The notes: generated by a model from the letters alone, not told the origin. A stretch of DNA of 64,000 nt from Pseudomonadota bacterium (GCA_022573655.1 JACZTO010000002.1:1-64000), one strand, 5' to 3'; positions 1 to 10,650 are shown, numbered from the stretch's first letter. Translations and numbers: made by a program.

Positions 1-1202
1 AGCGGTCCGATAGTGGTAGCACCTTCCGCCAGCTGAGGATCCCAGGCCAATAGCGGCACCAAGTCGGAAGTAATCCGGCTGCCAAAAAAAGTCTCCCCGC
101 CCAGCAGCGCCGGCTGGTAATCAGCGGCCAGCCGCACCTCCATCGCGGCGAGCGGGTCGCCCAACTCATAGCCCGCTGCGAAGAGTTGCCGCACATCAGG
201 CATCGCCCGCGATTTCGTGTACCACGGGTGCGTAGAAGGGAAACTCGTGCCCAACTGCGTGACTGCAACCTCCAGGTTCTGGCCAGCAGGGGCCTTTGTG
301 ATGAGGCGCGGGGCATACGCGCCCCAGAGTTCCTCTACATCGACGCCGTGACGCTGCTCAGCTCGGACCAAGTTCTCGAAGATGTCATCGTACTCATCGA
401 GTGCAGCCCGCTGTTCTGGGGTGATGATGTAGTCGTCTGGATGCTCGATGATGTCGTTCAGGTGCTGACGGGCCTTCCTCGGGATCTTTGCGCCTGTGCG
501 CACTTCCACGGCGAGAGCATAGCCGCGCTTCTGCTGGCCTACGACACGGCCCAGGAGTGGGTCTAGCTCACCCGTCACCAGACCCAGCGTACTTCGGTGC
601 CGCCCGATCCACTCCCGTGCGGACAGGCGCATCCGGTTACCCTGCCGGGCGACATACACGTCCCTGGCGACGAAGATGTTGCGCACCGTCTTCTGGAGTT
701 CACGGTTCCTGCCCAGGAGCGGCTGGAGGAAATCGTCCAGCTTCGTGAACCAGTTGCCCTCGTAGCGCGGGGCCTCACGAGCCACGACAACATCGAAGTC
801 TTCAATCGGCGCGCAGCCCAAGTGCGTACAGGAACCTTCCACGATCAGATACTCGCGTTTCCGCGAGCGCGTCTCGTTAGCCGCGTAACCCGGTTGCTGT
901 TCAGCATTCTCTGAATGAGGATCTTTGAGGCTATCGTCGTGGTCGCCGAGCCGGCCCAGCATATCCTCCGTTCTACGCAATACGAAAACGAGCCGGCCGC
1001 GCCATAACACACGAATCATCTCACCAGGATCCAGGAAGCCCAGCGGGATTTCAACAGGCGCACCGAGTGCCTGAGCGCGAGCGCTAGGCTGCAAAGACGA
1101 CAAAAATGGCACAGCGACGAAGCCCGCACCGACGGCGCCGGTTACAGCTGTTGCTATTGCGAGAAAATGACGCCTGTTACCATCAAGGTCGTCTTCTGTC
1201 AT
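1..1202 (-). CDS. petA: Chimeric frame: truncated Rieske protein (PetA) joined to phage virion-like sequence, partial
   Basis: The frame starts at an ATG at 1202 and has no stop down to base 1, so it is 3' partial. Residues 1-132 are a typical N-terminus of the bc1-complex Rieske subunit: a twin-arginine RRHFL motif, a hydrophobic anchor, an AVPFLSSLQPSARA segment, and the first cluster-binding box CTHLGC followed by AP. The second box (CPCHGS type) that must follow is absent. From about base 806 leftward the sequence is unrelated to Rieske proteins: it has an EYDDIFENLVRAEQRHG stretch, a YAPR motif and PDVRQLFAAGYELGDP, a style I associate with large phage internal-virion or tape-measure proteins. 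The petB and petC genes expected downstream are not seen. The Rieske part is certain; the family of the second part is an impression. The join may be an assembly chimera. As written, the protein could not hold a 2Fe-2S cluster. Confidence 0.7.
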   Translation of the reverse strand, partial: MTEDDLDGNRRHFLAIATAVTGAVGAGFVAVPFLSSLQPSARAQALGAPVEIPLGFLDPGEMIRVLWRGRLVFVLRRTEDMLGRLGDHDDSLKDPHSENAEQQPGYAANETRSRKREYLIVEGSCTHLGCAPIEDFDVVVAREAPRYEGNWFTKLDDFLQPLLGRNRELQKTVRNIFVARDVYVARQGNRMRLSAREWIGRHRSTLGLVTGELDPLLGRVVGQQKRGYALAVEVRTGAKIPRKARQHLNDIIEHPDDYIITPEQRAALDEYDDIFENLVRAEQRHGVDVEELWGAYAPRLITKAPAGQNLEVAVTQLGTSFPSTHPWYTKSRAMPDVRQLFAAGYELGDPLAAMEVRLAADYQPALLGGETFFGSRITSDLVPLLAWDPQLAEGATTIGP

Positions 1203-1497
1203 CAGGCACTCCCTTACGCCCGGCTGAAGAAAAGGTCTTGTGAACGGTGACCAAGTCCTGCCCGAGAATCGGGTCAGGATCGCCTTACCCCGGCATATAT
1301 TGTCGCGTTCTTTTTACGGCCTCTTCGACAGCGCGTTATTGCTTTGATCGAAACTGGTAGATTTGCAGCAGGCCCGGTTTGCCGTCAGGATGACGATTGC
1401 ACCGGGTTCAGGTGCGGAACCACGGCGCATTATACACGGGGTCGATCGAAATTGGCTAGGTGCGCGAAACTACATTGGAGAAATACAGGAACATCAC

Positions 1498-2568
1498 GTG
1501 GCCGGTCTAAAGTCAGCTCTGATCTTCTTATTACAGTCGATAATCGTCGGTCTGGCGGTCGCTTTTGTCGTCGTGCTCGTGCGCCCGGACCTGATGCCGG
1601 GTATCGCCGGCGGCGGCGAGCCCGCCAGCTACGCTGATGCCGTAGATCTCAGTGCTCATGCCGTAGCCAATATCTATACCAAGCGGCTGGTTCAAGACAG
1701 CGATGCGCCAAATGACAGAGCTCGATTTCGCGTCAATACGAGTTTCGCCTCGGCGGTCATTATCGATCCAGCAGGTTATCTGGTTACCAATTATCACGTC
1801 GTTGCGGAGGCCGCCGAAATCCGTGTACAGCTCAGCGACGGACGAATTGCAGAACCTGTCACCATTGGTGTGGATGCCGAGACAGATCTGGCGTTATTGA
1901 AAGTCGACCTCGGGCCACTACCCGCCATCAAGCTCGGCAGCTCCGCACAACTGCGTATTGGTGACGTGGTACTCGCCATAGGCAATCCATATGGCCTCTC
2001 GACGTCAGTGACGCAGGGCATCGTCAGTGCCACAGGCCGCGGACTGCTAAACCTTGTCACGTTTGAAAATTTCATTCAGACCGATGCGGCTATCAATGCC
2101 GGAAATTCCGGCGGTGCACTGGTCAACAGCCGCGGCGAACTCGTCGGCATTAACACTGCAGTGCTTGCGCAAGACCCGGGAACAGAGGGTATCGGCTTCG
2201 CAATTCCCGTCGACCTGGTTCGCGGCGTAGTTGCACAAATAATGGAAAACGGACGTGTCATTCGTGGCTACATGGGTCTGGTACCCGATGACCTGACTGA
2301 TTCTGAGCGCAGGGCGATGGGCATTGAAGGCAGCGCGGGAATATTGCTCGTCGAGACATTTGACGGCGGTCCTGCCGACGCCGCCAATCTGCGTCCCGGC
2401 GATGTCATCCTCGAGATGAACGGCGAGCCGGTCTATTCGCGAAGACAGGCATTGCTAATCTCAGCGAGTACAAGACCTGGGGACACAGTGGCCATAGTGG
2501 CCCTGCGAGATGGTCAGCGATTTGAGACGGAAGTTACCGCTACGGAGAGGGGTGAAGTTCCCCAATAG
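1498..2568 (+). CDS. degS: DegS/AlgW-type periplasmic serine protease
   Basis: Trypsin-like HtrA-family protease, anchored in the inner membrane and facing the periplasm; the family cleaves the anti-sigma factor RseA in envelope stress. An N-terminal membrane segment (LIFLLQSIIVGLAVAFVVVLV) is followed by the protease domain with His in TNYHVV, Asp in ETDLALLKV and Ser in INAGNSGGALVN, then one PDZ domain at the C-terminus, as in DegS rather than DegP. I chose the GTG at 1498 because it has an AGGA-like site 7 bases upstream and gives 356 residues, the usual DegS length; a longer in-frame start at 1363 adds a tail with no family resemblance. It is divergent from petA, a neighbourhood known from pseudomonads, and convergent with murA across a palindromic repeat. 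Confidence 0.9.
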   Translation: MAGLKSALIFLLQSIIVGLAVAFVVVLVRPDLMPGIAGGGEPASYADAVDLSAHAVANIYTKRLVQDSDAPNDRARFRVNTSFASAVIIDPAGYLVTNYHVVAEAAEIRVQLSDGRIAEPVTIGVDAETDLALLKVDLGPLPAIKLGSSAQLRIGDVVLAIGNPYGLSTSVTQGIVSATGRGLLNLVTFENFIQTDAAINAGNSGGALVNSRGELVGINTAVLAQDPGTEGIGFAIPVDLVRGVVAQIMENGRVIRGYMGLVPDDLTDSERRAMGIEGSAGILLVETFDGGPADAANLRPGDVILEMNGEPVYSRRQALLISASTRPGDTVAIVALRDGQRFETEVTATERGEVPQ

Positions 2569-2569
2569 A

Positions 2570-2637
2570 TAGGGGGACAGTGACCCTAACTAAGGGAGCT
2601 AGAGCATTCACTGGTAGTTAGGGTCACTGTCCCCCTA
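2570..2637. repeat. REPIN-like inverted repeat, family 1, copy 1
   Basis: Two perfect 22-base arms (2570-2591 and 2616-2637) built on GGGGACAGTGACCC and its complement, with a 24-base loop. It fills almost the whole gap between the stop codons of degS and murA, which converge here. The same arm sequence recurs at 61771-61867. A hairpin at this position could end transcription from both sides. No transposase is present. Confidence 0.85.
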
Positions 2638-2638
2638 A

Positions 2639-4148
<1,510 letters not shown>

Positions 4149-4233
4149 ATTGAGAATTTATCGCGCATATTCAGTGGGGCGCGAAGTGTAACCATAAAGC
4201 ACACGGTATTCCCAACGCCCTGCCATGTTTGTG

Positions 4234-4239
4234 TATTAT
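4234..4239 (+). promoter_or_regulatory. Candidate -10 element for the CaCA-kds-lpt run
   Basis: TATTAT in an AT-rich patch of the ibaG/antiporter divergent gap, about 90 bases before the antiporter ATG. No good -35 hexamer is seen at 16-18 bases upstream, so this is weak. Confidence 0.3.
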
Positions 4240-4327
4240 AGCCGGCCGTTGTCGGTCAGTCGGTCGGGTGCCAGAAATGCCCAATCGCTGGCCCAGCGCA
4301 TCAATTATCCACGTCACACGATTTTCT

Positions 4328-5293
4328 ATGCTTGAGAATATTGGTTATATGGTTGCTGGCCTCGTACTCCTGATCTTGGGTGCGGAGCGTTTCGTACACG
4401 GCGCTGCAGCGACGGCACGAAATTTCGGAATTGCGCCACTGTTGATCGGGCTGACCGTAGTGGCGTTCGCAACGTCTGCTCCAGAAGTCCTCGTGTCTGT
4501 GGTCGCAGCCTCGCGCGGCGAACCAGGACTTGCCATTGGCAACGCAATAGGTTCAAACATCGTAAATATTGGTTTGGTACTCGGCATGACGGCTATTGTC
4601 AGGCCGATCAAGCTGGAGTCGGCAACCTTGAGACGTGAAATGCCAGCGTTGCTGGCAGTGACCTTGCTGACGGTGTCGCTGTTTCTCGACGCGCGCCTGA
4701 CCCATATCGATGGTTACGTCATGCTGACAGGGCTCGTGATCGTCATGATCTGGCTTGCGCGACTGGGTAGTCGATCTGCCGCTAACGACCCAATCAAGAA
4801 AGACTTCGAAGCGGAGATTCCCGACGATGTCAGCATGAAATCAGCAGTCCTCTGGGTTGTCGTTGGCCTGAGTGCGCTGCTGTTAGGGGCCGAATGGCTG
4901 GTAACCGGCGCCATCGGAATCGCCCAGACTCTCGGTGTCAGTGAAGTGGTCATCGGCATCACTATTGTCGCGTTCGGCACCAGCCTGCCCGAGCTGGCCG
5001 TGTCGTTGATCAGCGTTCTCAAGGGCGAGTACGGCCTCGCGATTGGCAATATTGTGGGTTCCAATATATTCAATCTGCTCGCAGTCATTGGTATAGCCGC
5101 AGCTATCGAACCGATGACGCTACATCCGAGCGTGTTGTCACTGCACATATTCGTCATGGTGGCATTCACGCTCGTATTGTTCGCGATGACTTACGATTAC
5201 GATGGCAAGGCGAGGCTTTCGCGCCTGGAAGGCGTAGCACTGTTGGCCGCCTTTATCGCTTACGATTCCTACGTCATCATGCAAAACATATAG
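4328..5293 (+). CDS. yrbG: Calcium/sodium antiporter, CaCA family (YrbG-like)
   Basis: Inner-membrane cation/Ca2+ exchanger, 321 residues, about ten membrane helices. The two inverted alpha repeats are plain: FATSAPEVLVSV with GSNIVNIGLVLG in the first half and FGTSLPELAVSL with GSNIFNLLAVIG in the second, which hold the acidic ion ligands. I chose ATG 4328 because it starts just before the first helix (IGYMVAGLVLLILGAERF); the longer frame from 4229 adds a polar tail not found in the family. It lies at the head of the kdsD-kdsC-lptCAB run, the same order as in E. coli. It is not essential in E. coli and its physiological ion there is uncertain. Confidence 0.9.
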   Translation: MLENIGYMVAGLVLLILGAERFVHGAAATARNFGIAPLLIGLTVVAFATSAPEVLVSVVAASRGEPGLAIGNAIGSNIVNIGLVLGMTAIVRPIKLESATLRREMPALLAVTLLTVSLFLDARLTHIDGYVMLTGLVIVMIWLARLGSRSAANDPIKKDFEAEIPDDVSMKSAVLWVVVGLSALLLGAEWLVTGAIGIAQTLGVSEVVIGITIVAFGTSLPELAVSLISVLKGEYGLAIGNIVGSNIFNLLAVIGIAAAIEPMTLHPSVLSLHIFVMVAFTLVLFAMTYDYDGKARLSRLEGVALLAAFIAYDSYVIMQNI

Positions 5294-5326
5294 AATGTGA
5301 CCAGACTGCAACGCTGAGGGCCTTCT

Positions 5327-6325
5327 TTGCCTGACAAGCTAACAAATCAGAAAGTATCGAATGACGAATTGCTCGCACTGGCACGCGAGGTTCTCGAAAT
5401 CGAATCTCGCGCCGTCGACGCGTTGCGATCCCGGCTTAATGAAGACTTTGTCGCAGCCTGCCAGCTATGCCTGAATACGCGCGGCAGGGTCGTTGTGACG
5501 GGCATGGGTAAGTCGGGACACGTGAGCAACAAGATCGCGGCAACTCTGGCATCTACAGGCACGCCTGCTTTTTTTATGCACCCGGCTGAAGCCAGCCACG
5601 GCGACCTCGGCATGATCACGGGTCAGGACCTGTTGCTCGCGATCTCATATTCCGGTGAAACCACTGAAGTTGTAACCATCCTGCCCTTGGTCAAGCGCAT
5701 GGGCGCCAAGCTGCTGTCGTTCACCGGCAATCCGGACTCAACCATGGCCCAGGCCGCCGACGTACATCTCGACGTCAGCGTTACCGAAGAGGCTTGTCCT
5801 TTGAATCTCGCGCCTACCGCCAGCACGACCGCAACGCTCGCCATGGGTGATGCGTTGGCCGTTGCGCTGCTGAAGAGTCGCGGATTTACGGCTGAAGACT
5901 TCGCCCGTTCACATCCGAGCGGTATGTTGGGCAAGCGCCTGTTGCTGCGAGTCGCAGACGTCATGTGCAGCGGTGACCGTATTCCTGCCGTGAGAGCCGA
6001 CGCCAGCCTCAGTGACGGTCTGATGGAAATGACCGAGAAAGGCCTCGGCATGACCGCGATAGTTGACAAGAACAACAGGATTCAGGGCGTTTTCACAGAC
6101 GGCGACCTGCGTCGTACGCTCGACACAGGCATAGACATTCACAAGACAGTGATTAGCGACGTCATGCACGCTAACTGCAAAACTACGACGGCCGATGTGC
6201 TCGCTGCGGAGGCACTGCACATACTCGAGGAAAACAAGATTACGTCACTGCTTGTCGCCGACGACGACAACAGACTCATAGGTGCGCTCAATATTCATGA
6301 CCTCTTCCGTGAGGGTCTGATGTGA
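5327..6325 (+). CDS. kdsD: D-arabinose 5-phosphate isomerase
   Basis: Converts ribulose 5-phosphate to arabinose 5-phosphate, the first step towards Kdo for LPS inner core. A SIS domain fills residues about 40-180 (GMGKSGHVSNKIAATLASTGT, SYSGETTE, HPSGMLGKRL) and two CBS domains fill the C-terminal third. Length 332 is normal. The start is TTG at 5327 with a GAGG site upstream; the next residues PDKLTNQKV lead straight into the first helix. It overlaps kdsC by four bases (GTGA), so the two are translationally coupled. Confidence 0.95.
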   Translation: MPDKLTNQKVSNDELLALAREVLEIESRAVDALRSRLNEDFVAACQLCLNTRGRVVVTGMGKSGHVSNKIAATLASTGTPAFFMHPAEASHGDLGMITGQDLLLAISYSGETTEVVTILPLVKRMGAKLLSFTGNPDSTMAQAADVHLDVSVTEEACPLNLAPTASTTATLAMGDALAVALLKSRGFTAEDFARSHPSGMLGKRLLLRVADVMCSGDRIPAVRADASLSDGLMEMTEKGLGMTAIVDKNNRIQGVFTDGDLRRTLDTGIDIHKTVISDVMHANCKTTTADVLAAEALHILEENKITSLLVADDDNRLIGALNIHDLFREGLM

Positions 6326-6816
6326 GCGGCGGCAAGCTAGCCGATATCCGCTTGGTCGCTTTCGATATTGACGGCGTGTTTACGGACGGCCGCTTCTATT
6401 TGTCCGATGAAGGAGTCGAAACCAAGGCGTTCCACACGCAGGATGGTTTCGGCGTGCGGCAACTGTTGAACGCGGGCATCGACGTCGCCGTGATCAGCGG
6501 CCGCAAGTCAAACGCAGTGGAAAAGCGTATGGCAGAACTGGGTGTAGCGCACATCTTGCAAGGCTGCGAAAACAAGGTCGCCGCGCTGGACAGCATCATC
6601 GCCGAGCTGGGTATCACGCCAGCCGAGTGTGCTTACGTTGGCGACGATATCCCGGATCTGCCATTGCTGGCCCATGTCGGCGTTTCAGTCGCCGTCGCCA
6701 ACGCTGTGCCGGAATTGCACGATCAGTGTGATATGTCCACGTCAGCCGCAGGTGGATTTGGAGCGGTCCGCGAGGTTTGCGACCTTGTTTTGGCCGCACA
6801 AGATCGTCACGATTAA
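6322..6816 (+). CDS. kdsC: 3-deoxy-D-manno-octulosonate 8-phosphate phosphatase
   Basis: Hydrolyses Kdo 8-phosphate to Kdo. C0-type HAD phosphatase with no cap domain, 164 residues. The catalytic FDIDGVFTDG motif holds the nucleophile Asp15 and acid/base Asp17; the SGRKS motif and GDDIPDLPLL (metal-binding Asp pair) complete the active site. It starts with a GTG inside the kdsD stop and ends directly before the lptC ATG with no spacer. Confidence 0.95.
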   Translation: MSGGKLADIRLVAFDIDGVFTDGRFYLSDEGVETKAFHTQDGFGVRQLLNAGIDVAVISGRKSNAVEKRMAELGVAHILQGCENKVAALDSIIAELGITPAECAYVGDDIPDLPLLAHVGVSVAVANAVPELHDQCDMSTSAAGGFGAVREVCDLVLAAQDRHD

Positions 6817-7374
6817 ATGAGTCCGCGCAGCATCACGTTTATTGGAATTCTGACTATCGGCGCGCTCAGCAGCTGGTACTTGGCGCGCTCAAACCAAACT
6901 GCGTATGACGACGAGCTACCCTACGATCCGCTGCACCGTGGCTATTACCTGAAAAAAGCCCGCATCCTGGGCACTGGTGAAGACGGCAGTCTGCTCTACG
7001 AGATCGAGGCAGAATATGCCGAACAAATTGAAAACGACCAGATAGAGTTTACCGACGTCAGTATTCGGTATTCGCCGGGCAGCGACGTAACCTGGATTAT
7101 TAGCGCGGATCAGGCGACCTTAAGCGAAGGTAGCCCAAGAATTTTGCTGCGCGGCCATGTCCGCGCCATAAACAACGCTGTCTCAGCAGAAAATGTCATG
7201 GAAATTCGGACTCAATATCTTGAACTCGATCCAGAGCGCTTTGTGGCAGAAACCAACCAGCGAGTTCAACTGCGGATCGGCGCGCGAAGTCTTACCGCGA
7301 CAGGCATGCTAGCATCGCTGCACGATGACAAGATTGAACTCAAGTCTAATGTTAGTGGCAAGTTCGTTCCCTGA
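6817..7374 (+). CDS. lptC: LPS export protein LptC
   Basis: Bitopic inner-membrane part of the Lpt bridge that hands LPS from the LptBFG transporter to LptA. One N-terminal membrane helix (about residues 6-23) is followed by a periplasmic beta-jellyroll domain with the typical YEIEAEYAEQ and later HDDKIELKSNV features. 185 residues, close to the 191 of E. coli. It abuts kdsC and lies nine bases before lptA. Sequence conservation in this family is low; the call rests on context plus fold-like features. Confidence 0.9.
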   Translation: MSPRSITFIGILTIGALSSWYLARSNQTAYDDELPYDPLHRGYYLKKARILGTGEDGSLLYEIEAEYAEQIENDQIEFTDVSIRYSPGSDVTWIISADQATLSEGSPRILLRGHVRAINNAVSAENVMEIRTQYLELDPERFVAETNQRVQLRIGARSLTATGMLASLHDDKIELKSNVSGKFVP

Positions 7375-7383
7375 CTGACCGAT

Positions 7384-8046
7384 ATGTTTACTCACAAATC
7401 AAAGATTTACATCTTGGCCATCGCATTGTGGCCGGCATTGACTATTGCGCAGGTCAGCGAACTGGACTTGCGCTTACCCATGTCGTTGGATGCCGAAACG
7501 ACCTCTTACGACGGCAAGAATTCGATGTTGATGTTCACCGGTCTGCGCCTCTCTCAGGGCCATATCGGTATTGAGGCGGATGAAGGCCGGGCGACGAGAA
7601 TGGATTTCGAAGACAGCGTCTGGCGATTCACCGGCAATGTGATCATCGATATCGAAAATGGGCGAATCGAATGTGACGCCGCAGAATTGCAATTCCATGA
7701 CTTTCAATTAAAGCTGGCGACGGTGACAGGATCTCCGGCAACCTTTGAGATAAGACGATCCGAAACCGGAGACGTGACCTACGCCGAGGCCGGCAAACTT
7801 ATTTACGATATTGCATCGGGCGTCATCGAGTTTTCGGAGAATGCGACGATTACGGAAGGCGGCAGCCAGATTTCGTCCAACTTTCTGGTTTACAACATTG
7901 CAGAACAACGCATCAACGCCGAGTCGTCCGGAAGCGAAGACGGACGAGTTCGTATCACCTACACACCGACCAATGGCGTGCGCCGTAAGGACGGCGATGC
8001 ACCAGCTACTGCATCGAGTTCCGAGGAAGAAAACGAGAATCCATGA
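7384..8046 (+). CDS. lptA: Periplasmic LPS-binding protein LptA
   Basis: Forms the periplasmic filament that carries LPS to the outer-membrane LptDE translocon. An N-terminal Sec signal peptide (about residues 1-22, ending ALTIA) precedes an OstA-type beta-jellyroll with the [17 protein letters not shown] stretch and repeated D/E-A-x-L patterns. The last 20 residues are acidic and likely disordered. 220 residues, somewhat longer than E. coli LptA (185), mainly through this tail. The ATG of lptB overlaps its stop (ATGA). Confidence 0.92.
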   Translation: MFTHKSKIYILAIALWPALTIAQVSELDLRLPMSLDAETTSYDGKNSMLMFTGLRLSQGHIGIEADEGRATRMDFEDSVWRFTGNVIIDIENGRIECDAAELQFHDFQLKLATVTGSPATFEIRRSETGDVTYAEAGKLIYDIASGVIEFSENATITEGGSQISSNFLVYNIAEQRINAESSGSEDGRVRITYTPTNGVRRKDGDAPATASSSEEENENP

Positions 8047-8768
8047 GTATTCTCAGCGTGCAGGGCATTTCCAAGAGCTACAAACTGCGCAAGGTCGTCA
8101 AAAGTCTTTCTCTGGAAATCAAGAGCGGCGAAGTGGTCGGTCTTCTTGGGCCCAATGGTGCCGGCAAAACGACCGCCTTTTATATGATTGTTGGCCTGAT
8201 CGCCTCGGATAGCGGCAATATCATGCTGGACGGCAAGGACCTGACGACCAAGCCCATGCACCAGCGCTCAAAACTCGGCCTGGGATATTTGCCGCAGGAA
8301 GCATCTATTTTTCGCAAACTGACGGTAGAGCAGAATATTCTGGCAATACTGGAAATTCGCAAAGATCTGGATCGCGCCGGGCGCGAGCAGGAACTGGAAA
8401 AACTGCTGGATGAACTGCATGTCGGCCATGTACGCACAAATATGGGCATAACCCTCTCGGGCGGTGAACGACGGCGTGTCGAGATCGCGAGAGCGCTGGC
8501 CGCCGATCCGCTTTTCGTGCTACTCGACGAACCCTTCGCGGGCGTCGATCCGATTTCGGTACTGGACATCCAACGCATCATCCGGCACCTCTGCGAACGT
8601 GATATCGGCGTATTGATTACTGACCATAATGTACGGGAAACGCTCGGAATCTGCGGCCATGCATATATACTAAGTGACGGCAGCCTGATCGCATCAGGCT
8701 CTCCGGCAGAAATTCTCGAGAATCAACACGTTCGAGAAGTGTATCTCGGACAGGAGTTCAAGCTCTGA
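8043..8768 (+). CDS. lptB: LPS export ABC transporter ATPase LptB
   Basis: Cytoplasmic ATPase that powers LPS extraction by LptFG. All ABC motifs are intact: Walker [11 protein letters not shown]-loop LPQEAS, signature [15 protein letters not shown], Walker [13 protein letters not shown] and the switch His in ITDHNVRE. 241 residues equals the E. coli length. It is coupled to lptA and followed 64 bases later by rpoN, the order conserved across many gammaproteobacteria. Confidence 0.97.
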   Translation: MSILSVQGISKSYKLRKVVKSLSLEIKSGEVVGLLGPNGAGKTTAFYMIVGLIASDSGNIMLDGKDLTTKPMHQRSKLGLGYLPQEASIFRKLTVEQNILAILEIRKDLDRAGREQELEKLLDELHVGHVRTNMGITLSGGERRRVEIARALAADPLFVLLDEPFAGVDPISVLDIQRIIRHLCERDIGVLITDHNVRETLGICGHAYILSDGSLIASGSPAEILENQHVREVYLGQEFKL

Positions 8769-8832
8769 GGCAAACTCTACACAGGACAGAGGCTTGTGTG
8801 AGTAGAAATTGCCCAGGAAGCATCAGTAATCA

Positions 8833-10227
8833 ATGTTGAAACCTTCGCTGCAGCTAAGACTAGGTCAATCGCTAACGATGACACCGCAATTGCAACAGGC
8901 AATTCGTCTGTTGCAATTGCCAATCCTCGATCTGAATGCAGAAATTCAGGAAGCGCTAGAAGAAAACATCATGCTCGAGGTGGAGGATCTGCCCGACGTT
9001 CCCCGGACAACGTCGGATTCGACTGCTGAAGTCGAAACCATCAAGGCGGACGAAAACTGGCAGACCCGCGCAGCGGAACGCATACAGGACGGCGGTTGGA
9101 ATGGTGAAGGCCGACCGATTAGCGAATATGCGGATCAGTCCGGGCAGACGCTGCGTGAGCACCTGCTATGGCAGTTGGAGATGGAGCATTTCACCGCACG
9201 CGAAGCCGTGATCGGGGAGGCACTTGTCGATTCGATCAATGATGATGGCTACCTGATCGCAGACACAGCTGAAATCGTTCAGATTCTTGACGAACAACCC
9301 CCGGTGACGGAAGAGGAAGTAGCGCAGGCACTAGCCAAGGTACAACGGCTTGACCCCGTTGGAGTCGGTGCTCGCTCACTCTCCGAATGCATCGTTTTGC
9401 AAATTTCTCAACTCGATTCAGATACGCCCGGATTGCAGCTGGCAATCAATATTGCGGAAGACCACCTGGACCTGGTTGCAAGCCGGGATTACGGCGAACT
9501 TCGGCGCGGACTTGGAACCTCAGAGGAGAACCTCCACGAAGCACTCGCGCTGGTACGCGGTTGCCACCCGAAACCCGGCCAGGCCGTCAGCCCAGCGGCC
9601 ACAGAATACGTTATCCCCGACGTATTTGTGCGCAAAATCGACGGGCGCTGGCAAGTCGAAGTCAGCGCCACAGGGCTGCCGCGATTGTCGGTCAACCAGC
9701 AATACGCCAGATTGTTGCGCGGCAGTAGCGAGCACGCGGTCCTGAAGACTCAACTGCAGGAGGCGCGTTGGTTAATTCGCAGTCTTGAAATTCGTAACGA
9801 GACACTGCTGAAGGTCGCGACCAGTATCGTCTCGCGCCAGACCGATTTTCTGGAAATGGGCGATGAGTCCATGAAGCCTATGGTGTTACGCGACGTTGCC
9901 GAAGAAATCGGCATGCACGAATCAACGATTTCTCGTGTAACTACAAACAAGTACATGCATACGCCGCGCGGCGTCTTCGAATTCAAATATTTCTTCTCCA
10001 GCCACCTGTCCTCGGCAAGTGGCGAGGATCAGTCGTCAACCTCAGTTCGCGCAAAAATCCGCAAGCTAATCAGCGCCGAGAACCCGGCCAAACCACTTAG
10101 TGACAGCAAGATCACGAACTTACTGAAAAACGATGGAATTTCAGTTGCCAGAAGGACGGTCGCAAAGTACCGTGAAGCCATGAGCATCCTGTCTTCCAGC
10201 GATCGCAGGAATCGTGAAACGAGGTAG
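8833..10227 (+). CDS. rpoN: RNA polymerase sigma-54 factor
   Basis: Alternative sigma factor that binds -24/-12 promoters and needs an AAA+ enhancer-binding protein. Region I is the Gln/Leu-rich start (LQLRLGQSLTMTPQLQQAIRLLQL), an acidic region II follows at about 50-90, the core-binding and helix-turn-helix parts (HESTISRVTTNKYM, FEFKYFF) come next, and the C-terminal RpoN box ARRTVAKYRE is present near residue 445. 464 residues, normal length. Its neighbours hpf, ptsN and rapZ are the standard rpoN cluster, tied to nitrogen and envelope signalling. Confidence 0.97.
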   Translation: MLKPSLQLRLGQSLTMTPQLQQAIRLLQLPILDLNAEIQEALEENIMLEVEDLPDVPRTTSDSTAEVETIKADENWQTRAAERIQDGGWNGEGRPISEYADQSGQTLREHLLWQLEMEHFTAREAVIGEALVDSINDDGYLIADTAEIVQILDEQPPVTEEEVAQALAKVQRLDPVGVGARSLSECIVLQISQLDSDTPGLQLAINIAEDHLDLVASRDYGELRRGLGTSEENLHEALALVRGCHPKPGQAVSPAATEYVIPDVFVRKIDGRWQVEVSATGLPRLSVNQQYARLLRGSSEHAVLKTQLQEARWLIRSLEIRNETLLKVATSIVSRQTDFLEMGDESMKPMVLRDVAEEIGMHESTISRVTTNKYMHTPRGVFEFKYFFSSHLSSASGEDQSSTSVRAKIRKLISAENPAKPLSDSKITNLLKNDGISVARRTVAKYREAMSILSSSDRRNRETR

Positions 10228-10319
10228 CAAAGCCAGATATCAGCAACGAAATCAGGGGGACAACCGTTCTGCTGCTCTGACTCCGGCAGTCAGCGGAACA
10301 TTAACAATGGGAGACCACT

Positions 10320-10640
10320 ATGCAATTGAGTGTTTCAGGCCATCACGTCGAAATAACCGATTCGTTGAGAGGATATGTAGAATCGAAAATCCAAAAAACT
10401 GCCCGACATTTTGACCTCGTGTCTGACGTCCATTGTATCCTGACCGTCGAAAAACTTCGGCACAAAGCCGAAGCCACAGTTCACGTAAATGGCAATACAA
10501 TTTATGCGGATCAGACGGAAGAGGACATGTACGCCGCCATTGACGGCCTCGTCGACAAACTCGAACGACGAGTAAGGAAGTACAAGGAAAAACTCGTCGA
10601 CCACCACGCCAGAGAGAAACAAAAAAACCGGTACGCCTGA
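10320..10640 (+). CDS. hpf: Ribosome hibernation-promoting factor, short form
   Basis: Binds the 30S subunit and favours inactive ribosome dimers in stationary phase. A single beta-alpha-beta-beta-beta-alpha S30AE domain spans the protein (MQLSVSGHHVEITDSLRGYVESKI, ADQTEEDMYAAIDGLVDKLERRVRK). At 106 residues it is the short type, lacking the dimerising C-terminal domain of the long form. A GGGAGA ribosome site lies just before the ATG. A strong hairpin follows. Confidence 0.95.
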   Translation: MQLSVSGHHVEITDSLRGYVESKIQKTARHFDLVSDVHCILTVEKLRHKAEATVHVNGNTIYADQTEEDMYAAIDGLVDKLERRVRKYKEKLVDHHAREKQKNRYA

Positions 10641-10650
10641 ACCCGCATAT

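Noticed and set aside
1-806. Prophage at the left edge
   Set aside because: Only one fragment of phage-like coding is visible, with no integrase, attachment site or other phage gene; a chimera or a single insertion cannot be told apart.
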